Origin: an uncultured Clostridia bacterium
GTDB lineage: Bacteria; Bacillota; Clostridia; Christensenellales; Aristaeellaceae
Reading direction: 5' to 3'
DNA: 64,000 nt
Assembly (NCBI GenBank): GCA_937886445.1
Contig: CALGBY010000048.1
Span: forward strand, 26,319 to 90,318
The notes below the pieces were generated by a model. That model did not search any database. It worked only from the letters and a program-made list of their open reading frames with translations, and had not been told where the DNA came from. Positions 35,523 to 44,398 of the stretch are shown piece after piece (positions within the stretch are counted from its first letter, which is position 1; each line of letters starts with the position of its first letter). The position numbers and the translations under genes were made by a program.

Positions 35523-36587
35523 TTATTTTCCCTCCGTTTCCGCAAGCTTCCGGATGGCTTCCAGCACCTGTTCCGGAGACGGGATCATACCGCCGGTCCT
35601 GTTGCACAGCACTACGGGACGGCTGCATTCGCTGGCCAGACGCACATCCTCGATCATCTGACCCATGGAGAGCTCCACGTCCACGAAGCCCTTTACATGC
35701 TCCGCCGCTTTCCTGAAGGGAGCCTTCGGGAAGGGCCACAGGGTGATGGGACGGATCATACCGGCCCTGATGCCTTCTTTGCGTGCCTGAAGCACCGCGT
35801 TGCGGGATACTCTCGCGGCAATGCCGAAGGCAGCCACGCAGATATCGGCATCCTCCGTCATGAACTCCTCCCACAGGGTCTCGTTTTCCTCTACCTGTGC
35901 ATAGCGTTCATAGCGTTCAAAATTGGTCTTTTCCAGCTGTTCCGGTGAAAGATACAGCGAATTGATGATATTATGAGGCCGTTTCATACCGGTACCGACA
36001 GCGGCCCAGGGCTTTTCGGGCGCGGGATTGATCTTCAGGTCCAGAGAGACCGGCTCCATCATTTGCCCGATGGTACCGTCCGCCAGGATCATGGAGGTCA
36101 TGCGGTACTGATCGGCCAGCTCAAAGCCCTTCACGGTCAGCTCCGCCATTTCCTGCACAGAAGCGGGGGCCAACACGATCATATGATAATCTCCGTGTCC
36201 GCCGCCGCGTGTGGCCTGGAAATAATCCGACTGGCTGGGCTGGATACCGCCCAGACCGGGGCCTCCGCGCTGCACATTCACCACCAGCGCGGGCAGATCC
36301 GCACCGGCCAGATAGGAGATCCCCTCCCCCTTCAGGGAGATGCCGGGGCTGGAGGAAGAAGTCATAACGCGCAGTCCCGCGGAAGAAACGCCGTACACCA
36401 TGTTGATGGCGGCGATCTCACTTTCCGCCTGCAGGAAGGTACCGCCGATCTTCGGCATACGCTTGGCCATATAGGCCGCGATCTCCGTCTGAGGCGTTAT
36501 GGGATATCCGAAATAGTGACGGCAGCCCGCCAGGATCGCGGCTTCGGCAATCGCCTCGTTGCCTTTCATCAGCACTTTATCAGCCAT
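35523..36587 (-). CDS. vorB: 2-oxoacid:ferredoxin oxidoreductase, alpha subunit (VorB/KorA type)
   Basis: A 354-residue protein very like subunits annotated as 3-methyl-2-oxobutanoate dehydrogenase Vor[67 protein letters not shown] and [18 protein letters not shown] acts on the 2-oxoacids of valine, leucine and isoleucine. I chose ATG 36587 (AGAGGTG upstream) over an in-frame GTG nine bases earlier. Substrate assignment to branched-chain oxoacids rests on this resemblance and on the leucine dehydrogenase in the operon. Confidence 0.93.
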   Translation of the reverse strand: MADKVLMKGNEAIAEAAILAGCRHYFGYPITPQTEIAAYMAKRMPKIGGTFLQAESEIAAINMVYGVSSAGLRVMTSSSSPGISLKGEGISYLAGADLPALVVNVQRGGPGLGGIQPSQSDYFQATRGGGHGDYHMIVLAPASVQEMAELTVKGFELADQYRMTSMILADGTIGQMMEPVSLDLKINPAPEKPWAAVGTGMKRPHNIINSLYLSPEQLEKTNFERYERYAQVEENETLWEEFMTEDADICVAAFGIAARVSRNAVLQARKEGIRAGMIRPITLWPFPKAPFRKAAEHVKGFVDVELSMGQMIEDVRLASECSRPVVLCNRTGGMIPSPEQVLEAIRKLAETEGK

Positions 36588-36592
36588 GCTTA

Positions 36593-36799
36593 TCACCTCT
36601 CAACCTTGATAATGCAGTCCGGACACATGACAGCGCAGCTCGCGCAGCCCACACATTCTTTCTCATCCGTGATCTCCGCGGGGTGGTGTCCCTTCAGATT
36701 GATCTTGTCCGTGGAAAGCCGCAGCAGATGCTTCGGACACGCGTCCACGCACAGGCCGCAGCCCTTGCAGTTATCGGTCCTGAAAGTCAGTTTCGCCAT
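36593..36799 (-). CDS. 4Fe-4S dicluster ferredoxin subunit of the oxidoreductase
   Basis: A 68-residue protein with two CxxCxxCxxxCP motifs, CKGCGLCVDACP and CVGCASCAVMCP, for two [4Fe-4S] clusters. It corresponds to the delta (VorD/KorD) subunit that passes electrons between the TPP site and external ferredoxin. Its stop lies five bases before the alpha-subunit ATG. Confidence 0.93.
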   Translation of the reverse strand: MAKLTFRTDNCKGCGLCVDACPKHLLRLSTDKINLKGHHPAEITDEKECVGCASCAVMCPDCIIKVER

Positions 36800-36832
36800 T
36801 TTACATCATCCTTTCCCATATAATGGTTATGT

Positions 36833-37492
36833 TTACATGCGAGCCTGCAGATGCAGGGGAAACAGGTTTTCCACCCGGCCGCGAAGCGCCTCATACAGGG
36901 AGCTCTCCACAGCGGTCATACGGAGCGGAAGCCCCGTGAGCCCGGCAGCCTGAGTACCGAATTCCAGAGAGGAAAGCACTGTTTCCGCAGTGGTCTCACT
37001 TCCGAGGTTCGAATTGTTTACAATGCCGGTAAAGGGAATGCCGCAGGCCGCCTCGATCTCACGACGCACCTCCTGTACGGAAGCGGCATCCGGGGTAAGC
37101 GGACGAAAGCGGTTGATCACCAGCAGCATTTCATAATTGTTTTCCTCGCGAATGGCAGGGGCCAGTCTGCCCAGTGCCAGTGCTCCGCGGTCATCCCCGC
37201 CGATATCCAGAATGGCGGAAAGCGAACGGTCATCCGTCAGAGCGTACAGATCCTGCGGCATGGCCGGCAGATCCAGATTGGAATTGGCATAGGCGGAGCA
37301 GATCAGCCGGATGCCCGCGTGGGCAAAATCCTCCCCCGAATCGCGCGTACGGAAATAGGGGTTCACGATGTCCAGATCCGCCACAGCCACCTTTTCCTTC
37401 TGTTTTCTCAATTCCATGGCCAGATTGACCGCGAGATTGGTCTTTCCGCTGCCGTAATGGCCGCACAGCAGGGTAAGCCGTTTGAATTCCAC
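36833..37492 (-). CDS. MinD/CobQ-like P-loop ATPase
   Basis: A 219-residue protein starting at GTG 37492, nine bases after AAAGGAGG. It has a deviant Walker A GHYGSGKTNLAVNLA, a switch Asp in VAVADLDIVNPYFR, and LDIGGDDRGALALG as the Walker-B-like strand, followed by VNNSNLGSETT. This places it among SIMIBI-class ATPases of the ParA/MinD/CobQ group, which act in cofactor insertion, partitioning or metal-cluster assembly. In this operon it could help mature the Fe-S oxidoreductase, but no direct evidence exists. Similar genes are often seen beside KOR/VOR clusters in Clostridia. Confidence 0.75.
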   Translation of the reverse strand: MEFKRLTLLCGHYGSGKTNLAVNLAMELRKQKEKVAVADLDIVNPYFRTRDSGEDFAHAGIRLICSAYANSNLDLPAMPQDLYALTDDRSLSAILDIGGDDRGALALGRLAPAIREENNYEMLLVINRFRPLTPDAASVQEVRREIEAACGIPFTGIVNNSNLGSETTAETVLSSLEFGTQAAGLTGLPLRMTAVESSLYEALRGRVENLFPLHLQARM

Positions 37493-37527
37493 TTCGGGAT
37501 ACCTCCTTTCCGGCCGGTCCGGTCTTA

Positions 37528-39795
37528 TTACAGCTTGTTCCGCTGGATCTTGCCGTTCACGGTCTTGGGCAGCTCCCTGCGGAATTCCACGATCCTCGGG
37601 TATTTATACGGCGCGGTGCTGCGCTTTACATAATCCTGGATCTCTTTCTTCAGTTCCTCGGTGGGGGCAACGCCGTCCACCAGCACGATGCTGGCCTTTA
37701 CCACCTGCCCGCGCACCTCGTCCGGCGCGGCGGATACGCCGCATTCCAGAACATAAGGCAGCTCCATGATCACGCTCTCGATCTCAAACGGCCCGATCCT
37801 GTAGCCGGAAGACTTGATCACATCGTCTACGCGGCCCACATACCAGTAGAAGCCGTCCTCATCCCGCCACGCGGTATCGCCGGTATGATAGAGGCCGTCG
37901 TGCCATACTTCCTTTGTTTTCTCCTCATCCCGGTAATAGCCCAGAAACAGTCCGCAGGGGATCTTCCGGTCGGTACGCACAACGATCTCGCCGGTCTCGC
38001 CGTCCGGAACGGGGTTCCCGTCGGGATCCACAAGGTCGATATCGTAAAGGGGCGTCGGCTTGCCCATGGAGCCCAGCTTATGCGGGCTGCCCATCAGGTT
38101 CGCGATGCAGAGGGTGAGCTCGGTCTGCCCGAAGCCTTCCATGATCTGCAGCCCCGTCGCCTTCTCAAACAGGCGGTAGACCTCGGGATTCAGCGCTTCT
38201 CCCGCCGTGGTCATATGCTTTACGGAGGAAAGATCGTATTTGGAGATATCCTCCCTCACCATCATGCGCAGCATGGTAGGCGGCGCACAGAAGGTCTCGA
38301 TGTGGTATTTCGCAAACATGGGCAGGATATCCGCCGCGGAGAAGCGGTCAAAGTCATAGGTGAATACCGCTCCCTCACACAGCCACTGGCCATACAGCTT
38401 GCCCCACAGGGCCTTTCCCCAGCCGGTATCAGAAATGGTGAAATGCAGGCCCTGATCGGTCACGCCGTGCCAATACCGGGCGGTGATATAATGTCCCAGC
38501 GGATATTTATAGCTGTGCGTGGCTATTTTGGGATAGCCTGTGGTGCCGGAAGTGAAGAACATCAGCATGGGATCATTACCGCAGGGAGAATCGGCACTTC
38601 TCGCGTAGTGGGAGCTGTACATCGAGTATTCATCATCGAAGCTGTGCCAGTTTTCTCTGGCGGCTCCCACGATCAGCCTGTATTTCAGCGTCGGGCTGTT
38701 TTCCGCGGCTTTATCCACCTGATCGGCCACATTGCCGTCCGCCGTGCAGATCACGGCGCACACACCGGCCGCGTTGAAACGGTATTCAAAATCATGCGCC
38801 TGCAGCTGGCAGGTGGCCGGAATGGCGATCGCTCCCAGTTTGTGCAATCCCAGGATCGCCGGCCAGAACTGATGATGGCGTTTCAGCACCAGCATCACCC
38901 GGTCTCCCCTGCGGATCCCGAGCGATTTGAAGTAATTGGCGCACTGGGCAGACCTGCGCTTCATATCGTTATAGGTAAAGCGCAGCTCGGATTTATCCTT
39001 GCCCACATAGATCATCGCCAGCTTTTCGGGATCGCGCTTGGCAACGGCGTCCACGATATCAAAGGCAAAATTGAAGCTGTCCTCGTGATGGAATTCCACG
39101 CTCTGAGACGCGCCGTTCGCATCCTCGGTCACGCTGACAAAGCTGTCGCTTACCAGCTTTCTTTCCCCGGAGCGGGCAGGGAAGAAGGTGTCCCTCAGCA
39201 CCGGCTCCGCGGTATTCTCGCCGGGCAGGACTACCGCGATAAAGTAGCAGTCTCTCCCCTCCACCGCGATCATGCCGTGCGGAGTTGAGCTGTTGTAGTA
39301 AATGCTGTCGCCCTCGCTCAGATACTCGATGTTGTCGCCCACCTGTACCTTCAGGCGGCCGCTGATGATGAAGTCGAATTCCTGTCCCGAATGTCTGGTC
39401 AGGTGGATGGGCTTGTCCTGCAGGGCCGGGGAATATTCATAATGCACCCAGTAGGGCTCTGAGATCTTTTTGGTGAACATGGGGGCCAGATTGCGGATCT
39501 CGATGCCGTCCTCACGGGCGGTCTCCTGTCCCTGCCCCTTACGGGTCACAGTATAGGAGGAAAGATGAGCGCTGCGGCCCTCCAGCAGATCCGTGATGCC
39601 GATGCCGAAGGCCAGAGAGCATTTATATATGAATGTAAAGGGAAAATCCAGCTGTCCGGCTTCATACTGCAGGTATTCCTTCAGTGAAACCTCCGCTTTT
39701 TCAGCCATCTGGGCTTCACTGAACCCCGAGATCTCGCGCATTTCACGAATTCTACGCCCGATCTCTGTCAGCTTTCCGGATGATTCGGTAGCCAT
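37528..39795 (-). CDS. HTH-cupin-acyl-CoA synthetase fusion
   Basis: A 755-residue protein with three parts. Residues 8-62 are an XRE-type helix-turn-helix (EIGRRIREMREISGFSEAQ, EYLQYEAG). Residues about 110-185 are a cupin (HLTRHSGQEFDFIISG, EGDSIYYNSSTPHGM). Residues 250-755 are an AMP-forming acyl-CoA synthetase close to the acetyl/medium-chain class: FFTSGTTGYPK, GFGQTELT, YHTGDTAWRD, GRVDDVIKSSGYRIGP and the catalytic Lys in TVNGKIQ. The ligase activates a carboxylic acid to its CoA ester; the HTH-cupin half may sense the acid or its product and bind DNA. ATG 39795 is eight bases after GGAGG. First gene behind the T-box leader. Confidence 0.88.
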   Translation of the reverse strand: MATESSGKLTEIGRRIREMREISGFSEAQMAEKAEVSLKEYLQYEAGQLDFPFTFIYKCSLAFGIGITDLLEGRSAHLSSYTVTRKGQGQETAREDGIEIRNLAPMFTKKISEPYWVHYEYSPALQDKPIHLTRHSGQEFDFIISGRLKVQVGDNIEYLSEGDSIYYNSSTPHGMIAVEGRDCYFIAVVLPGENTAEPVLRDTFFPARSGERKLVSDSFVSVTEDANGASQSVEFHHEDSFNFAFDIVDAVAKRDPEKLAMIYVGKDKSELRFTYNDMKRRSAQCANYFKSLGIRRGDRVMLVLKRHHQFWPAILGLHKLGAIAIPATCQLQAHDFEYRFNAAGVCAVICTADGNVADQVDKAAENSPTLKYRLIVGAARENWHSFDDEYSMYSSHYARSADSPCGNDPMLMFFTSGTTGYPKIATHSYKYPLGHYITARYWHGVTDQGLHFTISDTGWGKALWGKLYGQWLCEGAVFTYDFDRFSAADILPMFAKYHIETFCAPPTMLRMMVREDISKYDLSSVKHMTTAGEALNPEVYRLFEKATGLQIMEGFGQTELTLCIANLMGSPHKLGSMGKPTPLYDIDLVDPDGNPVPDGETGEIVVRTDRKIPCGLFLGYYRDEEKTKEVWHDGLYHTGDTAWRDEDGFYWYVGRVDDVIKSSGYRIGPFEIESVIMELPYVLECGVSAAPDEVRGQVVKASIVLVDGVAPTEELKKEIQDYVKRSTAPYKYPRIVEFRRELPKTVNGKIQRNKL

Positions 39796-39820
39796 TGTGA
39801 TTTCCTCCTGCCTGGTAATG

Positions 39821-40090
39821 AAAAACCGCCTCAAAGAATCTGTCTTTGAGACGGGTGAAGATCCATCCGCGGTACCACTCAAATTGCAGCCTGAGCTGCC
39901 CCTCTCGGAATCAGTGTCAATTCCTATGCATTAACGCAGCAATCACGGGAAACGCCTACATCCGCCGCGCGGGCTCGGGTTCCGGCTCGGAAGTGATGGG
40001 TATTCGCGTGTCCGCTGCCGGCATTCCACCGCCTGCCGGCTCTCTGGAAGCTTCTGCGCGCACCGTCTTCGTCACAGCCTTTATGAAATT
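39821..40090 (-). promoter_or_regulatory. T-box riboswitch leader
   Basis: The minus-strand leader holds the T-box sequence GAGTGGTACCGCG (39880-39868), then a terminator with stem CGTCTCAAAG/CTTTGAGGCG and five T residues (39853-39821). The promoter-proximal part has the Stem I distal signature AGAGAG (40045-40040) and GGTGGAA. After it comes GCGAATACCCATCACTTCCGAG, where the specifier should be. AUC (Ile) at 39997-39995, next to ACTTCCGAG, best fits the usual register; UAC (Tyr, 40002-40000) is the alternative. Uncharged tRNA would stabilise the antiterminator and switch on the nine-gene operon. Confidence 0.92.
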
Positions 40091-40096
40091 AAAGAG

Positions 40097-40125
40097 ATTT
40101 TACCATGCGGTGATACACCTGTCAA
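40097..40125 (-). promoter_or_regulatory. Promoter of the T-box operon
   Basis: TTGACA (40125-40120), 17-base spacer, TAAAAT (40102-40097) on the minus strand; start of RNA expected near 40090. Confidence 0.85.
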
Positions 40126-40195
40126 TGATACAAAAGTGAAAAACAGCGGAAAAACATACTCTGAGGTAACGAAAACGGGTACTTTTCACCTGTTT

Positions 40196-41155
40196 TTATC
40201 TTTTCAGCTGCCGGATATCCTTTCCGGAAAGGGTGATGAACCGGGAAGCGCCCGCGTCCGTCAAACGGCTGTGAACACGGTCGGTATACCGGTCTCTCAG
40301 GTTTTCCGTGGTAAGGTTCGTGCTGATCACTGTGCATTTGCCGTTCACGACGCGCTCGTTCAAAAGGTTATATACCTGTTCCACGGTCACATTCTGCATC
40401 AGCGGCTCCATGCCCAGATCATCGATCAAAAGCAGCTCCGCGTCAAACAGCCGCCGCGCCTCATCCTCCTCATCACGGCCAAAGAAGTTTTCCCTCAGCA
40501 GGGTAAAAGCGCGGTACGCGGTCACCTTCATCACATCCATGCCCCGGTCTTCGGCACGGGCGGCAATGGCGGAAAGAAGAAATGTTTTTCCCAGACCGCT
40601 CCCGCCGCTCAGCACCAGCGTGCGCTTGGCAGGAAGCGGAAGGGCATCGGCGTACTTCCGGCAAAGGTCGCGCACCTTTTCCATCAGCTTCCGCTGTGTC
40701 ACGCCGTAACCGGCAAGGATCTCGTCATCGGGAAACACATTCGCGTCAAAGCTCTCAAAGGTCTGCCCCGCGGCGGCGTTTTTCTTTTCAAGGATCGCCC
40801 TCACCCGTTCCTCCAGGCAGGAGCACACACTATCCCCGGCGTAACCGGTGTCCCGACATTTTTCACAGCTGAAGATCGGCTGGAGCCAGTCCTCCGGAAA
40901 ACCGTTCCCGCGCAGCGTTTCCCTGATCATCCGGTTATAGTTTTCCATGATCTTCTCGGGCTCTTCCTGAGCCGCGCCGAACATCCCGCGCACGGCATCC
41001 ATGATCATCCGGTGGCGTTCCTCAAGCAGCTCCTTCAGCCGGGGGCACGCTTCTTCCGCTTTTTCGCGGCGGGCAGCCTCCTCCTTTTCGTTTTCCGCGC
41101 GGATATTTTTCAGTTCCTCAAGCGCCTCAGCCAGCGCCTGCTTATTCATCATCAT
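40196..41155 (-). CDS. DnaC/DnaI-like helicase loader ATPase
   Basis: A 319-residue AAA+ protein. The N-terminal 100 residues are helical and charged. A zinc-ribbon-like segment (CEKCRDTGY, then CSC) precedes the ATPase: Walker A SGGSGLGKT, Walker B LLLIDDLG, sensor-1 STN in VISTNLTTENL and the arginine finger region RVHSRL. The layout matches DnaC-family proteins that load the replicative helicase in Clostridia. It overlaps the dnaD-like gene by 14 bases and has GGGAGG before a run of three ATG codons, the first taken as start. Confidence 0.88.
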   Translation of the reverse strand: MMMNKQALAEALEELKNIRAENEKEEAARREKAEEACPRLKELLEERHRMIMDAVRGMFGAAQEEPEKIMENYNRMIRETLRGNGFPEDWLQPIFSCEKCRDTGYAGDSVCSCLEERVRAILEKKNAAAGQTFESFDANVFPDDEILAGYGVTQRKLMEKVRDLCRKYADALPLPAKRTLVLSGGSGLGKTFLLSAIAARAEDRGMDVMKVTAYRAFTLLRENFFGRDEEDEARRLFDAELLLIDDLGMEPLMQNVTVEQVYNLLNERVVNGKCTVISTNLTTENLRDRYTDRVHSRLTDAGASRFITLSGKDIRQLKR

Positions 41156-42617
41156 CCAGCACCTCCCGCCTGAAGCGTTCGTTCATCTCATCGATCTCTT
41201 TTTGGGAATACTCACGCTGGTCGTAGTTCTGCGCGTTCAGCTTTCTGCTTACGGCGCGGTCCGCGGCAGGCACCGCGGCGGCCTTCCGCGCCTCATCAGG
41301 CGTCTTTACACCGTTTTGGATCCATGAGGCAATGATCTTGTCCATATAACGCAGCTTGTTTCCGGCCGCTCCGCGGCTTTCCCCGGCCGCCAGAAGCAGC
41401 ATTTCCTCGGTCATTCCGTTTGCCTGCCAGACTTTCAGGGTCTCCCGGTCCGCCGCAGTAGGTGAGCCTTCCCGGTCCATGCTTTCAAAAAGCTTTCTCA
41501 GGAACGCGTTCTGCGTTTTTACATTTTCAAGGTATTTTTTTACGCTTTCCTCATCCTCAAGGCCGCGTCCCTTCCAGCTTTCAAGAAGCATCTGGATCTT
41601 TTCAACGCGTCCCTCCCGGCTTCTTCCGGCGGCGCATTCCGCGGCGGCAAGCAGTACGACGGGCAGCGGGCTGGTCGCCGTCATGGTATCGAACAGCGGC
41701 TCAAATACGCCCAGTGTGAGCGTTTTTTCCAGTCCGCTCTTTTCAAGCACCAGACGCATTTCTTCTCTTTTTTTCTTTTCGCTTTCCAGACGGCTTTCCG
41801 CGCCGGCGGCTGTCTTGTTCTCCTCCGTACCGTTCAGTCGGGCGAGGATGGAATCGAGATAGGAAAAGGAAGGGTCTCCTCCCGTCATCCGGTCACAGGC
41901 CGCAAGAACGGCCCCGCCGTCAAAATGCCATTCATATATCCACTTTGAATACAGCTTCATTTCGGCTTCTGACGCTTCGCGGCGTTTTCCCATGCTGCGC
42001 AGCACATCGCGGCAGCCGTTATGCACTTTTTCATCTCTGCTGAAAAATGCCTCGGCGTCCTCCAGCGTTTCCACCTTCTCTTCCTTCATCCGGCAGGCCA
42101 TTTTTTCCGCCGCGGAGAAAGAGAAATTGACGCCCCGCCTCGCGATCATATGGCTGATGAGCATCAGCACCGTTTCGCAGGAAAGCCCGAAATCCGCCAC
42201 CCATTCATAAGCCCGGGCGATCTCGCTCACCGTTACCTTGCGCCGGGCACCGAACAGCCCGTACACATTTTCCGAAAACTCCACATATTCATTATCCACC
42301 GTGAAGCAGTCTTCACCGCGCGCGGCCGCTTTCCGGCAGGAATGGAACTCATACTGTACCGGGTCATTCGTCACCTTTGTGACCAGCCCGCGGCGCTCCC
42401 AGTAGCGCATCGCGGCAAAGATCTCCTCCGTGGTCACATTCAGCTTCTCCGCGATCCCGTCCGGGCCGCCCCCGTCCTTTCCTTCACGGCAAAGATACAG
42501 GCAGTAAAGATATATTTTGATATAGTCGCTCTTCGCGGCAGGAAGAAAATCCTCAAAAAAGAGGTTCTCCAGACTGATGCTGCCCCAGCGGCTGTGTTCG
42601 TTATCCAGTGAAAACAT
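41142..42617 (-). CDS. DnaD-domain replication initiation protein
   Basis: A 491-residue protein. The N-terminal winged-helix part (FFEDFLPAAKSDYIKIYLYCLYL, then AAMRYWERRGLV) resembles DnaD DDBH1. DnaB_2/DnaD-type helical repeats follow at about 200-250 (EAEMKLYSKWIYEWHFDGGAVL) and again near 350-440 (ETLKVWQANGMTEEMLLLA). Such proteins remodel DNA at the origin and pass DnaC-bound helicase onto it. Starts at ATG 42617, five bases after GGGAGG. The overlap with the DnaC-like gene makes a helicase-loading unit. Confidence 0.85.
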   Translation of the reverse strand: MFSLDNEHSRWGSISLENLFFEDFLPAAKSDYIKIYLYCLYLCREGKDGGGPDGIAEKLNVTTEEIFAAMRYWERRGLVTKVTNDPVQYEFHSCRKAAARGEDCFTVDNEYVEFSENVYGLFGARRKVTVSEIARAYEWVADFGLSCETVLMLISHMIARRGVNFSFSAAEKMACRMKEEKVETLEDAEAFFSRDEKVHNGCRDVLRSMGKRREASEAEMKLYSKWIYEWHFDGGAVLAACDRMTGGDPSFSYLDSILARLNGTEENKTAAGAESRLESEKKKREEMRLVLEKSGLEKTLTLGVFEPLFDTMTATSPLPVVLLAAAECAAGRSREGRVEKIQMLLESWKGRGLEDEESVKKYLENVKTQNAFLRKLFESMDREGSPTAADRETLKVWQANGMTEEMLLLAAGESRGAAGNKLRYMDKIIASWIQNGVKTPDEARKAAAVPAADRAVSRKLNAQNYDQREYSQKEIDEMNERFRREVLDDDE

Positions 42618-42662
42618 GCTTTCCTCCCGTATCTTAACCATGCACGCAGTTTATCCCATATA

Positions 42663-42691
42663 ATTATAGCATCATTTTGCTCTGTTATCAA
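42663..42691 (-). promoter_or_regulatory. Promoter of dnaD-dnaC
   Basis: TTGATA (42691-42686), 17-base spacer, TATAAT (42668-42663) on the minus strand. Confidence 0.8.
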
Positions 42692-42712
42692 CACAGACAC
42701 CGTGATATTGTA

Positions 42713-42741
42713 TTGCGTGCATGAGCGAATTATGGTATGAT
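42713..42741 (+). promoter_or_regulatory. Promoter of glpK
   Basis: TTGCGT (42713-42718), 17-base spacer, TATGAT (42736-42741), 35 bases before the ATG. It is divergent from the dnaD promoter, with the two -35 regions 21 bases apart. Confidence 0.7.
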
Positions 42742-42776
42742 AACACTAGAAAGAAACAGATAAACGGAGGATGCCT

Positions 42777-44273
42777 ATGTCCCGATTCATTATGGCACTG
42801 GATGCCGGAACCACCAGCAGCAGGTGCATCCTGTTCAACGAGAAAAGCGAGATCGCTGCCGTTTCGCAAAAGGAATTCACCCAGCACTTCCCTGCTCCGG
42901 GGCTTGTGGAACACAACGCGGAGGAGATCTGGCTCACCCAGTACGCCGTATGCAGTGAAGCCATGTCACGCGCCTCCGCGAGGGCGGAGGATATCGCCGC
43001 GATCGGCATCACCAATCAGCGGGAAACCACCGTCGTGTGGGACAGAGAGACCGGTGACCCGGTCTGCCGCGCCATCGTATGGCAGGACAGGCGTACCGCT
43101 CCCTTCTGTGATGAGCTGGTGAAAAAAGGCTGGACCGAACCGATCCGGCAAAAGACCGGCCTTGTGATCGACCCGTATTTTTCCGCCACAAAGATCCGCT
43201 GGATCCTGGACCATGTGCCGGGGGCACGCAAAAAGGCCGAGGAAGGCCGTTTGCTGTTCGGCACGGTGGAAACCTGGCTCATCTGGAAGCTGACCGGCGG
43301 AAAAGTGCACAAAACCGATTACAGCAACGCTTCCCGCACCATGCTGTTCAATATCCAAACCCTCTCCTGGGATCAGGAGATCCTTTCCCTGCTTGATATT
43401 CCCGCCTCCATGCTGCCCGAGGCCGTTCCCTCATCCGGCCATTTCGGCGATACAGAGCCTTCCCTCTTCGGCGGCAGCATCCCCATCTGCGGCGCGGCGG
43501 GAGATCAGCAGTCCGCCCTGTTCGGCCAGTGCTGCTTTGAAAAGGGAAATGTGAAAAACACCTACGGCACAGGCTGCTTCCTTCTGATGAACACGGGCAA
43601 TAAACCTGTCTTTTCCTCAAACGGGCTGGTCACCACCATTGCCTGGGGCATTGGCGGAAAAGTCAGCTACGCCCTTGAAGGCAGTGTGTTTGTGGCCGGA
43701 AGCGCCATCCAGTGGCTGCGGGATCAGATGCGCATGTTCGACAGCGCGCCGGACAGCGAATACTTCGCAGCAAAGGTAAAGGATACCAACGGTTGCTATG
43801 TGGTACCCGCGTTTACCGGCCTCGGCTCACCGTACTGGGATCCGTATGCCCGCGGCACCATCGTAGGGCTTACGAGGGGCACAAACAAGTATCATATCAT
43901 CCGCGCCACCCTTGAAAGCCTCGCGTATCAGACCTCGGATGTGCTTTTCGCGATGGAGGCGGATACCGGCACACGTATCGCCTCCCTCAGGGTGGACGGC
44001 GGCGCCAGCCGCAACGACCTGCTGATGCAGATGCAGGCAGACCTGATCCAGGCGCGGGTATCCCGTCCGGGGTGCGTGGAAACCACCGCGATGGGCGCGG
44101 CCTATCTGGCAGGGCTGTGCGCGGGCTACTGGAAGGACACGGAATGCATAAAGGGGCTGAGCACTGCCGACCGCTGCTTTGTACCCGTCATCAGCGCGGA
44201 GGAACAGCAGAAAAAGCTGAAAATGTGGAAAAAGGCGGTCGCCTGTGCAGCCGCGTGGGCAAAAGACGACTGA
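42777..44273 (+). CDS. glpK: Glycerol kinase
   Basis: A 498-residue FGGY kinase: [14 protein letters not shown] (phosphate-1), [22 protein letters not shown] (glycerol-binding Arg/Glu region), [14 protein letters not shown] (catalytic Asp), [14 protein letters not shown] and [13 protein letters not shown]. It converts glycerol to glycerol 3-phosphate. The region that in Bacillus and Enterococcus holds the HPr-phosphorylated His (YHFFG type) reads PSLFGGS here, so activation through HPr is not expected. ATG 42777 is six bases after GGAGG. The gene stands alone, without glpF or glpD nearby. Confidence 0.95.
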   Translation: MSRFIMALDAGTTSSRCILFNEKSEIAAVSQKEFTQHFPAPGLVEHNAEEIWLTQYAVCSEAMSRASARAEDIAAIGITNQRETTVVWDRETGDPVCRAIVWQDRRTAPFCDELVKKGWTEPIRQKTGLVIDPYFSATKIRWILDHVPGARKKAEEGRLLFGTVETWLIWKLTGGKVHKTDYSNASRTMLFNIQTLSWDQEILSLLDIPASMLPEAVPSSGHFGDTEPSLFGGSIPICGAAGDQQSALFGQCCFEKGNVKNTYGTGCFLLMNTGNKPVFSSNGLVTTIAWGIGGKVSYALEGSVFVAGSAIQWLRDQMRMFDSAPDSEYFAAKVKDTNGCYVVPAFTGLGSPYWDPYARGTIVGLTRGTNKYHIIRATLESLAYQTSDVLFAMEADTGTRIASLRVDGGASRNDLLMQMQADLIQARVSRPGCVETTAMGAAYLAGLCAGYWKDTECIKGLSTADRCFVPVISAEEQQKKLKMWKKAVACAAAWAKDD

Positions 44274-44318
44274 GCTTCCGCGAAGACGAGATTTTTCAGA
44301 AAACATTCGTTTTTTCTG

Positions 44319-44347
44319 TTGAAAAGAACGCTCCTCTCCATTATAAT
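44319..44347 (+). promoter_or_regulatory. Promoter of the MscS gene
   Basis: TTGAAA (44319-44324), 17-base spacer, TATAAT (44342-44347). Confidence 0.75.
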
Positions 44348-44398
44348 AAGACCGCTCTTTTCTTTCAGTGAAAAGCAATATTCATCGGAGGTATAGTT

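Noticed and set aside
41356..41862. Ser/Phe-rich plus-strand frame inside the dnaD gene
   Set aside because: It is complementary to the DnaD-domain coding sequence and shows the composition typical of an antisense shadow.
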